Source: 13-2-20CM-68-14 sp051955535 (GTDB taxonomy: Bacteria; Actinomycetota; Thermoleophilia; Gaiellales; Gaiellaceae). Taken from it: 64,000 nucleotides of DNA. Shown one piece after another: positions 7,719 to 16,532 of this stretch; the stretch's first letter is position 1; every line of letters starts with the position of its first letter. The stretch covers positions 33,256-97,255 of the forward strand of contig JBQCGP010000076.1 in the NCBI GenBank assembly GCA_051955535.1, read 5' to 3'. The notes beneath the pieces were generated by a model. It did not search any database. It worked only from the letters and a program-made list of their open reading frames with translations, and was not told where the DNA came from. Position numbers and translations under genes: made by a program.

Positions 7719-9575
7719 TCAGGGCTTGCTGTCTGCCGCGTCGGCCTCCATGACAAGGATGACGCCGTCGACGTCCTTTCCACGGGACAGTGGCGAGAGC
7801 TGGATCTTGACGTCCACCGGGCGGCCCCGGCGGTTGATCGCCGCAAGCTGGACGGTGCCGTCGTCCGAGCGGCCCGCCGCGACGTCGCGAATGGGCCCAC
7901 GCAGCTGGTCGACCGGCAGACCGATGTCGAGATTCAGGAAGTGCGTTCCCCGCACCTCGTCCTCGATGAGCCCCCAGAGCTCGCGCGCCTGCTCGTTCCA
8001 GCGCTCGACTTCGAACTTTCGGTCGAGCACGATCACCGCTGAGCCGAAGCTGCCGAGGATCGACTCGAGGAAGGCGTTGGTCCCGTTTAGCTCGTCGGTC
8101 CGCACCTGGAGCTCGTCGTTGATCGTCGAAAGCTCCTCGTTCGTCGACTGGAGCTCCTCGTTCATCGTTTCGAGCTCCTCGTTCGTGGAGTGAAGCTCCT
8201 CGTTCGTCGTCTCGAGCTCCTCGTTCGTCGACTGCAGCTCCTCGTTCGTCGTCTCGAGCTCTTCGACCGTGGATTGGAGCTCCTCGTACGCGGTCTGGGC
8301 ATCGCGCTTCGACTCGGTCAGCGCCTGCTGGAGCCGTTGATAACGAGTCACGTCGGTGAACGTGATCGCGCAGCCGAGCGCCTGGCCGGTCGCCGAGATC
8401 AGCGGCACGACCTGGATGTCCACGTAACGGAGGTCGGTTTCGCCGACGCGCCACTCGATGTCGCGCAGGGTGATCGTGTGCTTGTCCCTGTACGCCTCCT
8501 CGATCCGCGAGCGGAGCTCGACGGGGCGGTACGAGACTTCGAGGTCCTGGATCGGCTTGCCGATGTCGTTCTGCGTCAGCGAGAAGAGCATCCGGGCCTG
8601 CAGGTTGGCGAGGACGAGCTTCCCCGCGTCGTCGACCACGAGCTGTGCGACCGGCGCCGCCTCGAAGCCCGCATCCCGCATCAGCGACTCCGACGCCAGC
8701 CGCGCAAGCTCGTCCTCGTCGCCCGCGCCCTCCCGAATCGGCAGCTCGACAGGCGGAACGGTGCGCGGGACCGGGGCGAAGACGCGGCGCTTGAGGTCGA
8801 TCGCCGTGAACAGCTCCGAGCGGTTCGCGATCAGCTCGGACTTGCCGAGGAAGAGCACCCCGTCCGGATTCAGGGCGAAGTGGAACTGGCGGAGGATGTG
8901 GTCCTGCGCCTCGGCGTTGAAGTACATAAGCGTGTTCCGCGAGACGAGCAAATCGATCCGGGAGATGGGCGGGTCCTGTAGGAGGTCGTGGCGGCCGAAG
9001 ATCACCGAGCGCCGGAGTTCGGGCCTGAACACGCAGTTGGAGTTCTGGCGCTCGAAGTACTTCTCGCGAAGCTCCTGCGGCACGGGATCGAGCGCCTTCT
9101 CGGGATAGATCGCGTGGCGTCCCTGGGCGAGCGCGTCCTCGTCGACGTCGGTCGCATAGATCTTGACGCGCTGCTTGAACGTCTCCTCGTCCAGAGCCTC
9201 CAGCAGCACGATCGCAAGCGTGTAGGCCTCCTCGCCGGACGCACAACCCGTCGACCAGACACGGATCGGCTGGTCGTCCTTCGCGGCGAGGATGCGCGGG
9301 ATGATTTCCGACGTCAGGTAATCCCAGGCGACCTCGTCGCGGAAGAACGAGGTGACGTTGATCAGGATCGTATTGAAGAGGGAAACGAACTCCTCCTGGT
9401 GGTGCTCCAGATAGGTGTGGTACTCGGCGAAGGACTCGACTCCGACCTCCTGCATGCGTTTCTCGATCCGCCGGCGCAGGCTCGGCCGCTTGTAACCGGT
9501 GAAGTCGAAGCCGCGCTCGTCGCGGATGAACGCGATTAGCTGCTCGAACTCCTCGTCTCGCTCGGGTGCTGCCAT
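7719..9575 (-). CDS. CheR methyltransferase fused to PAS domains and a long coiled coil
   Basis: 618 aa. Residues ~10-265 are a CheR methyltransferase: N-terminal helical domain (YKRPSLRRRIEKRM), SAM site VWSTGCASGEEAYTLA, IYATDVDEDAL. A PAS domain follows (~305-425, AQLVVDDAGKLVLANLQAR). Residues ~440-500 are heptads of the type TNEELQS-TNEELET forming a coiled coil, then a second PAS (~505-610). Such proteins are usually one CheB-CheR-PAS polypeptide; here CheB is the separate gene 7 nt upstream. No chemoreceptor is encoded nearby, so the methyl acceptor is unknown. Confidence 0.9.
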   Translation of the reverse strand: MAAPERDEEFEQLIAFIRDERGFDFTGYKRPSLRRRIEKRMQEVGVESFAEYHTYLEHHQEEFVSLFNTILINVTSFFRDEVAWDYLTSEIIPRILAAKDDQPIRVWSTGCASGEEAYTLAIVLLEALDEETFKQRVKIYATDVDEDALAQGRHAIYPEKALDPVPQELREKYFERQNSNCVFRPELRRSVIFGRHDLLQDPPISRIDLLVSRNTLMYFNAEAQDHILRQFHFALNPDGVLFLGKSELIANRSELFTAIDLKRRVFAPVPRTVPPVELPIREGAGDEDELARLASESLMRDAGFEAAPVAQLVVDDAGKLVLANLQARMLFSLTQNDIGKPIQDLEVSYRPVELRSRIEEAYRDKHTITLRDIEWRVGETDLRYVDIQVVPLISATGQALGCAITFTDVTRYQRLQQALTESKRDAQTAYEELQSTVEELETTNEELQSTNEELETTNEELHSTNEELETMNEELQSTNEELSTINDELQVRTDELNGTNAFLESILGSFGSAVIVLDRKFEVERWNEQARELWGLIEDEVRGTHFLNLDIGLPVDQLRGPIRDVAAGRSDDGTVQLAAINRRGRPVDVKIQLSPLSRGKDVDGVILVMEADAADSKP

Positions 9576-9582
9576 CGACCTC

Positions 9583-10599
9583 TTATTGCTCCGTCGCCGT
9601 CAGGGGGATCACGGCCGCGCTGGCGACGCCGTCGACGATTCCGCGGAGCGTGACGGCGTGCTGCTCTAGGTCGTCCGCCTTGTCCGTGAAGTTCGTGCTC
9701 GTCCGCGGCTGGTCTTTGAACCGGTCGGCGAGCTGCCGCATCAGCATGACGCGCTCCTCGATCAGTCGCAGGCTGGCCCAGACCGCGGCCTCCACCGTGT
9801 GTCCCTGCTCGAGCGCGAACGTCTCGGCCGTGTACTTGTGCCCGACCCGACAGCGAAAGGACACGACGTTGGCGTGCTGGTCGCGCCAGATAGCGCCTCC
9901 ACACTCTGGGCACGTCAGCCCGGTGGCCCCGAGCCCGTGGACTTGCTCGTCGGTCTGTTTGGCGACTTCTTGCTCATGGTTCATCGCGGTCACAGCTCCT
10001 TCGGGGTCTCCATTTTCGACGTCGTCGCTTGCCAGTTCTACGATCCACTCCGCGAGCTCTTTCGGCGTGCCGATCCGGTCGGGAAGCGCATGCGCGATCG
10101 CGCTATCGGGCATGCCCCGATGCTGGGCGCTCTCAGGGGCCTGGACGAGGCCCACGCCGCCGTGCGCCTTGATCGCGCGCATCCCGAGCGTGCCGTCGTC
10201 GAGTGTTCCGGAGAGGATGACCCCGACGGCCCGCGGCCCGAACGCGTGCGCCGCCGAGCGGAAGAGCGGGTCGATCGCCGGCCGGTGGCCGTTCTCCTTG
10301 GGCCCGGCTACCGCCTGCGCGGTGCCGTCGGTGATCTGGACATGGCAGTCGGGCGGCGCGACGAAGATGTGGCCGCGGGTGATCTCGACCCCATCGTGGA
10401 CATGCTCGGCCGGCAGCGGCCCCGCGCGACTGAGGATGTCCGGCAGCACGCTCGTGCCGCCGGCCGGCAGGTGGAGCACGACGAAGACCGCGGCGGGCAA
10501 GTCGCCCGGAAACTCGCTGACGAGTTCCTTGAGGGCCTCGATCCCTCCCGCTGAGGCGCCGACAACGACGATGTCATGGCCGTTTGTGGCCGCCGGCAT
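9583..10599 (-). CDS. CheB-type methylesterase without receiver, with zinc ribbon
   Basis: 338 aa from an ATG at 10599 with purine-rich sequence upstream; an in-frame start at 10632 would add 11 residues. The catalytic domain reads IVVVGASAGGIEAL (Ser nucleophile), VLHLPAGGTS (His) and VILSGTLDDGTLGM (Asp). The regulatory receiver of classical CheB is absent. After residue ~225 comes CPECGGAIW...FRCRVGHKYT, a zinc-ribbon type tail seen in actinobacterial CheB-like proteins, followed by a helical region. Works with the CheR-PAS gene just downstream. Confidence 0.9.
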   Translation of the reverse strand: MPAATNGHDIVVVGASAGGIEALKELVSEFPGDLPAAVFVVLHLPAGGTSVLPDILSRAGPLPAEHVHDGVEITRGHIFVAPPDCHVQITDGTAQAVAGPKENGHRPAIDPLFRSAAHAFGPRAVGVILSGTLDDGTLGMRAIKAHGGVGLVQAPESAQHRGMPDSAIAHALPDRIGTPKELAEWIVELASDDVENGDPEGAVTAMNHEQEVAKQTDEQVHGLGATGLTCPECGGAIWRDQHANVVSFRCRVGHKYTAETFALEQGHTVEAAVWASLRLIEERVMLMRQLADRFKDQPRTSTNFTDKADDLEQHAVTLRGIVDGVASAAVIPLTATEQ

Positions 10600-10664
10600 C
10601 GCCCTCCCTTCCAATAGGACCCGTTCCGCCACCGAAGATACACCCGGGCCGGTCCGCGCGCGAA

Positions 10665-11609
10665 TTACCGGTTCAGCAGGTGTTTCAGCATCTGCGCGTT
10701 CGTCGGCGCCTGGGCGACGAAGCCGTCACGTTCGTTCTCTGCTGCCTCGGGCAAAGGCGGCGACGGCATCGCCGAGCGGCCGTTGTTGTTGAACATCGCG
10801 TAGACCGTCTGTGCCTCGCCGGCAAGCTCGCCGAGGCGCGGAACCCACTCGCGGAGCTCGTCCTCGGAGTAGAGGTAATCGAACCGCTCCGCGGCGCTGC
10901 CGGTGCGCTTGTTCCAGGTCTCCGCGTTGCGGCCGTGGAGCCGGACGTAGGCCGTCTCGCTCGTCGCCGCGACCACCGTCGGCAGGACGTTCTTGCCGCC
11001 CGTCTGAGGCGCGTCGACGGTCACGTAGGTCATCCCGTGGTCGGCCAGGAAGCGCAGCGTCTCGCCGCGGTTCTCCTCGGCCAGCCAGCTCGCGTGCCGG
11101 AACTCGACGAGCATCTCGTCACCCGCAAGCTGCTCACGCGACCACTCGAGGTACTCGAGCGAGACCGGCTTGTAGACGACGTAGGAGGGGAACTGCATCA
11201 GGATCCCACCTAGCTTCCCGGCGGAGCGAAGCGGCTCGAGCGCCTCGTGAAAGCGCCGGAAGACCTCGGCTCGGTACTCGCGCGGCGGCCGATCGACCCG
11301 GCCGCGCGAGTCGGTGGGGACGTCGCGGAGATCGGTCGGCAGCTGGTCGAGCTTGACCGGATGGCGCGTCATCACCCCGAACGCCTTCACGTGCATCGTG
11401 AACCCGGCGGGCGTCCGCTCGACCCAGTTCTCGACCAGGTTCGGGTCCGGCAGCCGGTAGTACGTCGAGTTTGCCTCGACGACGTCGAAGCGCTCAGCGT
11501 AGTAGCGGAGCCGCTCCTCGCCGGAGCGGATGCCTCTCGGGTACCAGACCTTCGTCAGCGTCTCGTCGGCCCAGGAGCAGACGCCGACGCGGATCGGCGC
11601 CGGGGTCAC
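10665..11609 (-). CDS. DUF72 family TIM-barrel protein
   Basis: 314 aa, GTG start overlapping the stop of the hybrid kinase (GTGA). Typical DUF72 segments: IRVGVCSWADETL, RLRYYAERFDVVEANSTYYRLP, GFTMHVKAFGVMTRHP, LGGILMQFPSY, EFRHASWL, YVRLHGRNAETW and YAMFNNNG. The family is related to endonuclease-IV-like TIM barrels but its biochemical function is not established. Cotranscription with signalling genes is unusual and may be incidental. Confidence 0.88.
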   Translation of the reverse strand: MTPAPIRVGVCSWADETLTKVWYPRGIRSGEERLRYYAERFDVVEANSTYYRLPDPNLVENWVERTPAGFTMHVKAFGVMTRHPVKLDQLPTDLRDVPTDSRGRVDRPPREYRAEVFRRFHEALEPLRSAGKLGGILMQFPSYVVYKPVSLEYLEWSREQLAGDEMLVEFRHASWLAEENRGETLRFLADHGMTYVTVDAPQTGGKNVLPTVVAATSETAYVRLHGRNAETWNKRTGSAAERFDYLYSEDELREWVPRLGELAGEAQTVYAMFNNNGRSAMPSPPLPEAAENERDGFVAQAPTNAQMLKHLLNR

Positions 11610-13081
11610 ACCGTTTGCACGACCGCCGGCCCCGGCTCGGGTGCCGGCGCGGCGGTCAGCGGCAGGTCGACTACGAACGTCGAACCCTTGCCCTCCTCGG
11701 AGCTCACGGTGACGTGCCCGCCCATGCGGCGAACGAGCTCGCGGCAAATGTAGAGGCCGAGGCCGGTGCCGCCGACGCCGCGGGCCAGCCCAGGATCGAC
11801 GCGGTAGAACTTGCCGAAGATGCGCCGCTGTTCGAGCGGCGCGATCCCGATTCCCTCGTCGCTGACGGCGAGCCGCACGCCGCGGACGCGCGCCGTCACG
11901 GAGACCCGCACCTGGCCGCCTGCTGGCGAATACTTGACCGCGTTGTCGACCAGGTTGAGCAGCACCTGCCGGACCCTGTCGGAATCGGCCACGACTGGTT
12001 CGAGCCCTTTTGGCACGGCGCACTCGAACGAGATGTTCTCGCGGTCTGCGAATGACACGCGCATCTCCTCGACGACACCATGTGCGAGCGCGCAGAGATC
12101 GACCGTCTGCTCGCCGAGCACGAACTGGCCCGAGTCGAGCTTGTTTGCGAAGAGGATGTCGTCCGCGATCCGGCTGAGGCGCTCCGACTCCTTCGCGATC
12201 ACGGCGAGGAGCCGCTTCTGCATGACCTCGTCGAGCTCGAGGTCGCTGCGAAGCAGGGTCTGCGCCGACCCGTAGATCGCCGCGAGCGGAGTGCGCAGCT
12301 CGTGCGAGGCGGTCGCGATGAACTCGCCCTTCAGCTCCTCGAGCGCCCGCTCCTCGGTCAGGCTTCGGAAGGCGTAGACGACGCCGTCGCTGAAGCTGAC
12401 GCCAGAGATCGAGAGCCAGAGCTCCCGCGTGCCGAACTCGAGCGGGACGACCTTCGCCTCGACGCTGCCCGGCCCGGGTGCGTCGGCGACGGGAATCACC
12501 GGCGCGACAGTCTCCCAGCCGGGGAGTATCTCCGCGGTGGGCCGGCCGAGCGCGTGCTCCGGAGGGATCCCGGTGATCGCTTGGGCGGCCGGGTTCCAGT
12601 GCTGGACGATGCCCGCGTCGTCGACGAGGAAGACGCCGTCGTCGACGTGCTCGAGCACCCGAGCGTGGCGCTCGAGCGCCAGCTGCTGCTCCTCGACCTG
12701 GCGGTCCAGGTGTCGTAGCTGGATCGCCCGCTCCAGCGAGGCGACGAAGTAGTCACGGTCGATCGGCTTCTGGACGAAGTCGTAGGCGCCGCCGCGCAGC
12801 GCCTGCACGGCGAGGTCGCGTTCGCCGTGTCCGGTGATCATCAGTGTGGGCGTCCTCGGCCGGAGCTCGTGGATTTCGTGGAGCAGCGCCAGTCCGTCGA
12901 GCCCGGGCATCTTGATGTCGCTGACGATCGCGTCGTAGTCGACCTGCTTGATCCGCTCGATCGCGCCGAGACCGGAGTCGGCGGTATCGATCTCGACCCC
13001 CGCCATCCGCAGCCGCAGCGCCTCGGGAAGGGCGTCTAGCAGCGCCGCGTCGTCGTCGACGAGCAGGACCCTCGCGTTCAC
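11606..13081 (-). CDS. hybrid receiver-PAS-histidine kinase
   Basis: 491 aa, GTG start overlapping the upstream kinase stop. Residues 1-120 are a receiver with phospho-acceptor Asp55 (IVSDIKMPGLDG) and Lys in DFVQKPID. Residues ~140-250 are a PAS domain (DDGVFLVDDAGIVQHWNPAAQ). HisKA carries FIATASHELRTPLAA; HATPase has NLVDNAVKYS, DEGIGI and GGTGLGLYICRE. With the receiver at the N-terminus it may take phosphate from the upstream kinase and relay it. Cytoplasmic. Confidence 0.92.
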   Translation of the reverse strand: MNARVLLVDDDAALLDALPEALRLRMAGVEIDTADSGLGAIERIKQVDYDAIVSDIKMPGLDGLALLHEIHELRPRTPTLMITGHGERDLAVQALRGGAYDFVQKPIDRDYFVASLERAIQLRHLDRQVEEQQLALERHARVLEHVDDGVFLVDDAGIVQHWNPAAQAITGIPPEHALGRPTAEILPGWETVAPVIPVADAPGPGSVEAKVVPLEFGTRELWLSISGVSFSDGVVYAFRSLTEERALEELKGEFIATASHELRTPLAAIYGSAQTLLRSDLELDEVMQKRLLAVIAKESERLSRIADDILFANKLDSGQFVLGEQTVDLCALAHGVVEEMRVSFADRENISFECAVPKGLEPVVADSDRVRQVLLNLVDNAVKYSPAGGQVRVSVTARVRGVRLAVSDEGIGIAPLEQRRIFGKFYRVDPGLARGVGGTGLGLYICRELVRRMGGHVTVSSEEGKGSTFVVDLPLTAAPAPEPGPAVVQTV

Positions 13082-14220
13082 AGCAGCGCCGCCTCAGGCG
13101 GCTCCTCGTCGGCGAACGGCAGCTCGATCAGGAACGTGGCGCCCTTGCCGGCCTCGCTGATCACGGAGATGTCGCCGCCGTATTCCTTGAGGATCGAGTA
13201 GGTGATCGAGAGCCCGAGCCCCGTCCCGGTGCCGACCTCCTTGGTCGTGAAGAACGGGTCGAAGATTCGCTGCTGGAGCTCGCGCGGGATCCCTGGGCCG
13301 GTATCGGAGAAGGCGATCATGATCCGCTCCTCGTCGCGGCTCGACGCGATCCGAATCGTCCTCTGGCTCGCGTCGGTCAGGGCGTCGCGGGCGTTCGTGA
13401 GCAGGTTGATGAAGACCTGCTCGAGCTGGATGGGGTTGGCCAGGACGAGCAGCTCGTCCGGACAGAGCTCGAGATCGATCTCGATCGCGCGCAGGCGGAG
13501 CTGCTCGTGGACCAGCAGCAGCGACCGCTCGATCACGTCGTCGATGTCGACGAGCTCGACGCTGGCCGGTGCCGCGCGGCCGAACGTCCGCAGGTGGGAG
13601 ATGATGTCCGTCGCCTTCAGTACCTGCTCCATCGCCTTCCCGAGGTCGGCGACGAGCCGCTCGGAGTCGACCTTGTCGAGCCGGATCTGATCGATCGCGT
13701 TGCCGATGTAGAGGCCGATGTTGTTGAGCGGGTTGTTGAGCTCGTGCGCGACCCCCGTGGTCAGCTCGCCGAGCGTCGCGAGCTTGCCGGCCTGGACGAG
13801 CTGCTCCTGCTTGTCGCGCAGCTCTTGCTCGCGCCGTTCCATCTCCTGCGTGGTCTCACGCAGGTCGCCCATGATGTGGATCATCGCCTTGCGGCTGTCG
13901 CCGAGCCGCAGGTTGGACTCGTGCGAGTCCTTGAGGATGTGCAGAAGGGCGCGGCGGGAGTTGTCGAGGCGTTCGGTCTGGCGGGCGAGCCTGCTGCGGT
14001 CGTTCTCGTAGTCGCCGAGGATGTGGAGCATCGCCTTGCGCTGGTCGGCGAGCTTCTGGTTCGACTCGTTCAGGTCGCCCATGATGTGAACGAGCGCGCG
14101 CCGGCGTTCCTCGGCGAGCTGGACCCGCGCCTGTAGTTGCTCGATCTCGGTCTGGAGCGCGGCGAGGTCGGGGCCGCCGTCGCCCGCGCCGTTCGAGAGC
14201 CCCCCGTTTTGCGCGCTCAT
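13078..14220 (-). CDS. histidine kinase with repeated HI(M/L)xD coiled-coil sensor region
   Basis: 380 aa. Residues ~20-145 are a long coiled coil in place of a sensor domain. It contains four copies of a (A)(L/M)xHI(M/L)xD motif, with His at 45, 66, 94 and 115; the spacings are 21, 28 and 21 residues, all multiples of seven. HisKA follows (LTTGVAHELNNPLNN, His159) and the HATPase domain has NLLTNARDALT, DTGPGIP and GTGLGLSITYS. The start shares one base with the stop of the triple-PAS gene (TGATG), so that protein is the probable sensor partner. Confidence 0.92.
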   Translation of the reverse strand: MSAQNGGLSNGAGDGGPDLAALQTEIEQLQARVQLAEERRRALVHIMGDLNESNQKLADQRKAMLHILGDYENDRSRLARQTERLDNSRRALLHILKDSHESNLRLGDSRKAMIHIMGDLRETTQEMERREQELRDKQEQLVQAGKLATLGELTTGVAHELNNPLNNIGLYIGNAIDQIRLDKVDSERLVADLGKAMEQVLKATDIISHLRTFGRAAPASVELVDIDDVIERSLLLVHEQLRLRAIEIDLELCPDELLVLANPIQLEQVFINLLTNARDALTDASQRTIRIASSRDEERIMIAFSDTGPGIPRELQQRIFDPFFTTKEVGTGTGLGLSITYSILKEYGGDISVISEAGKGATFLIELPFADEEPPEAALL

Positions 14221-15548
14221 CAGGCCGAGGCGCGCGCCGCCTTCAGCTTCTCGTTGTCGCGCCGCAGATCCTCGAGCTCCTTCTCGAGCGCGATCATCCT
14301 CAGCTCGCGGCCGACGACGACCTCCTCGAACTTCTCGAGGTCGAGGATCTTCTCCTGGAGCTCCGTCTTGGAACGCTCGAGGTCGCTCACGACCTCCTCG
14401 TAGGCGCGCATGTCTCTGAGGATTCCGATCGCGCCGATCACGTTGCCCTCCGAGTCGCGCAAGGCCGACGCGTTCAGCGTCGTCGGGATGACCTCGCCGG
14501 AGGCGCTGCGAGGGTTCAGCCGCGCGTTGCGAGTGACGCCGTGGGCGACCACCTCGCGGAGAGCGGCCGTGAACTCGCGCGTCTCCTCTGGGCTGATGAA
14601 GCGCGACAGTGACTGCTCGACCACCTCGTCCTGGCGGAAGCCGAGCAGCTGCGAGACGGCGTCGTTCGCCTGGATGATCTTTCCTTCCAGGTCGGAGACG
14701 AACACCGGGTCGGGCGCGTCGTCGATGAGGCGCTGGGCGTAGGCGCGGGCCTTGTCCAGCTCGCGCATGTCGCGGAGGATGCCGATCGCGCCGATCACGT
14801 TGCCCTCCGAGTCGCGCAAGGCGGACGCGTTCAGCGTCGTCGGGATGACCTCGCCGGAGGCGCTCCGGGGGTTGAGCACCGCGTTCCTCGTGACGCCCCG
14901 CTCCACGACCTCGCGGAGAGCAGCCGTGAACTCGCGCGTCTCCTCTGGGCTGATGAAGCGCGACAGCGACTGTTCGACCACCTCGTCCTGGCGGAAGCCG
15001 AGCAGCTGCGAGACGGCGTCGTTCGCCTGGATGATCTTTCCCTCGAGGTCGGAGACGAACACCGGGTCGGGCGCGTCGTCGATGAGGCGCTGGGCGTAGG
15101 CGCGGGCCTTGTCCAGCTCGCGCATGTCGCGGAGGATGCCGATCGCGCCGATCACGTTGCCCTCCGAGTCGCGCAGCCCGGAGGCGTTCAGGCTGGTCGG
15201 GATGACCTCGCCGGAGGCGCTGCGCGGGTTGAGGACGACGTTGCGCGTGACACCGCGCTCCACGACCTCCGCGAGGGCGGCGACGAACTCGCGCGTCTCC
15301 TCGGCGCTGATGAAGCGCTGGAGCGACTGCTCGACGACCTCGTCCTTGCGAAAGCCAAGGAGCTCAGACACGGCGTCGTTCGCCTGGAGGATCTTTCCTT
15401 CCAGGTCGGAGACGAACACCGGGTCGGGCGCGTTGGCGATGATGATGTCGGCGATGAGGGCGCCGCGCGAAGCGGTCCCGTCCTGCTGCGAGTCGCCGTT
15501 TCCGGCGGCCGTTGGGGCGCCGGAGCTGGTCAAGACTTCGTCGGCCAA
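14220..15548 (-). CDS. tandem triple-PAS sensory protein without output domain
   Basis: 442 aa. After a ~35-residue polar N-terminus, three PAS domains follow at residues ~40-158, 159-277 and 278-380, each opening APDPVFVSDLEGK and ending GNVIGAIGILRDMR. They are nearly identical. The last ~55 residues form a coiled coil (RSKTELQEKILDLEKFEEV, ALEKELEDLRRDNEKLKAA). No kinase or other output domain, so it probably signals through the coupled coiled-coil kinase downstream. First gene of the minus-strand signalling cluster. Confidence 0.9.
   Translation of the reverse strand: MADEVLTSSGAPTAAGNGDSQQDGTASRGALIADIIIANAPDPVFVSDLEGKILQANDAVSELLGFRKDEVVEQSLQRFISAEETREFVAALAEVVERGVTRNVVLNPRSASGEVIPTSLNASGLRDSEGNVIGAIGILRDMRELDKARAYAQRLIDDAPDPVFVSDLEGKIIQANDAVSQLLGFRQDEVVEQSLSRFISPEETREFTAALREVVERGVTRNAVLNPRSASGEVIPTTLNASALRDSEGNVIGAIGILRDMRELDKARAYAQRLIDDAPDPVFVSDLEGKIIQANDAVSQLLGFRQDEVVEQSLSRFISPEETREFTAALREVVAHGVTRNARLNPRSASGEVIPTTLNASALRDSEGNVIGAIGILRDMRAYEEVVSDLERSKTELQEKILDLEKFEEVVVGRELRMIALEKELEDLRRDNEKLKAARASA
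14409..15431 (-). repeat. three tandem 357-bp PAS-coding repeats
   Basis: The unit is exactly 119 codons long and repeats in register within the triple-PAS gene. Copies two and three (in coding order) differ at very few positions, also at the DNA level, which points to recent duplication or gene conversion; the first copy is more diverged. Confidence 0.9.
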
Positions 15549-15833
15549 TGGAGTACCCCCGGGAGTCGGTCCTTGCGGTGCCCGCTCATTGTGCTTGCTC
15601 GAAGTCTTGTGGGCAATGCTCTGGGCGAGTCACGGTGCTGGGCGACGTGGATTGGGCCAGCCGCCGCATCGCTGGCCCGTGTCTATAGACGCCGCGGAGA
15701 GCAAAAACTTTCCATGGACTTTTTGGGCACCCAATCCTCAGTCGCGGTACCGTAGGGGGCGCCGGGGTGGTCCTGTGCCGCCGCAGCCACAGGGCGCCCC
15801 GGTCCTACTCGGCCGTCGATATAGGGTGCAGGC

Positions 15834-16223
15834 ATGACCACGCGGCACGCCGCTTGTTCTTGTGGGCAGCTCCGGCTCGAGGCTGACGGAGAGCCGGTAC
15901 GGGTTTCCATGTGTCACTGCCTTGCCTGTCAGCGCCGGACGGGCAGCGCGTTCGGCATGCAGGCGCGCTTCCCGGTCGACCGGGTGCGGATGGACGGCCG
16001 GGCGACCGAGTATGTACGCATCTCTGACGCGGGTGAGCCGCGCACGTTCCATTTCTGCCCGGACTGCGGCTCGACTGTCTACTACCAGACCGATCCCGAG
16101 CTGATCGCCGTTCCGATCGGTGCCTTCGCGGATCCGACCTTCCCGCCGCCGCAGATCTCGGTCTTTGAGTCCCGACGTCACTGGTGGGTGGCAGTACCGG
16201 GCCAGGCGGAACAGCACGAGTAA
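15834..16223 (+). CDS. GFA/CENP-V domain protein
   Basis: 129 aa with the zinc-binding pattern of the glutathione-dependent formaldehyde-activating family: CSCGQLRLEA, CHCLACQRRTGSAFG and FHFCPDCGSTVYY. The family fold binds two zinc ions; its founding member (Gfa) was assigned as an S-hydroxymethylglutathione synthase, but most members, probably including this one, have no proven reaction. Monocistronic, ATG start; the 285 bp upstream separate it from the divergent signalling cluster. Confidence 0.88.
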   Translation: MTTRHAACSCGQLRLEADGEPVRVSMCHCLACQRRTGSAFGMQARFPVDRVRMDGRATEYVRISDAGEPRTFHFCPDCGSTVYYQTDPELIAVPIGAFADPTFPPPQISVFESRRHWWVAVPGQAEQHE

Positions 16224-16295
16224 GCGCGACCGGAGTTCGGCTCAGGTTATTTTTCGCGTCGACGCAACTCCGATAGGCAGGCGAAGGAGGAATCC

Positions 16296-16490
16296 GTGGC
16301 GCGAAAGACCATCCGAGTCTCCGACAGAAGCGGCGAGGAAATTCCGGAAGGCAAAGGAGCGACCGTTCGCATCACCTTTGCCGACGCGCGCAAGGGCGTG
16401 CGCGAGCTCGATTTGACCGACTCGGAAGCCGAGAGCCTGGGCGGCCGCGCCGTCGCGCGCCGCGGGCGCAGGCCGAAGGGAATGAGCTAG
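16296..16490 (+). CDS. small basic protein, Lsr2-dimerisation-like (uncertain)
   Basis: 64 aa from GTG with a strong AAGGAGG 5 nt upstream. It begins MARKTIRVSDRSGEEI and contains TVRITFADARKGVRELDLTDSEAE, a beta-beta-alpha pattern that resembles the N-terminal dimerisation half of Lsr2; it ends in a basic RRGRRPKG stretch that could bind DNA. The Lsr2 DNA-binding half is missing. The similarity is weak and is an inference; otherwise unrecognised. Confidence 0.6.
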   Translation: MARKTIRVSDRSGEEIPEGKGATVRITFADARKGVRELDLTDSEAESLGGRAVARRGRRPKGMS

Positions 16491-16501
16491 GAATTTTGGG
16501 T

Positions 16502-16517
16502 GCGCGGTTCGCCGCGC
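16502..16517. terminator. UUCG-loop hairpin between convergent genes
   Basis: GCGCGG-TTCG-CCGCGC, a 6-bp GC stem with the extra-stable UUCG tetraloop, midway between two genes that converge. No clear T-run follows, so termination is inferred from position and stability. Confidence 0.4.
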
Positions 16518-16532
16518 CGAAACCCCGCGGAT

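Noticed and set aside
14409..15431. CRISPR-like array
   Set aside because: The repeats are 357-bp coding PAS units without spacers; no cas genes and no short-repeat array are present.
16296..16490. Full Lsr2 nucleoid protein
   Set aside because: Only a weak match to the dimerisation half and no AT-hook-like DNA-binding half; kept as a hypothetical protein.
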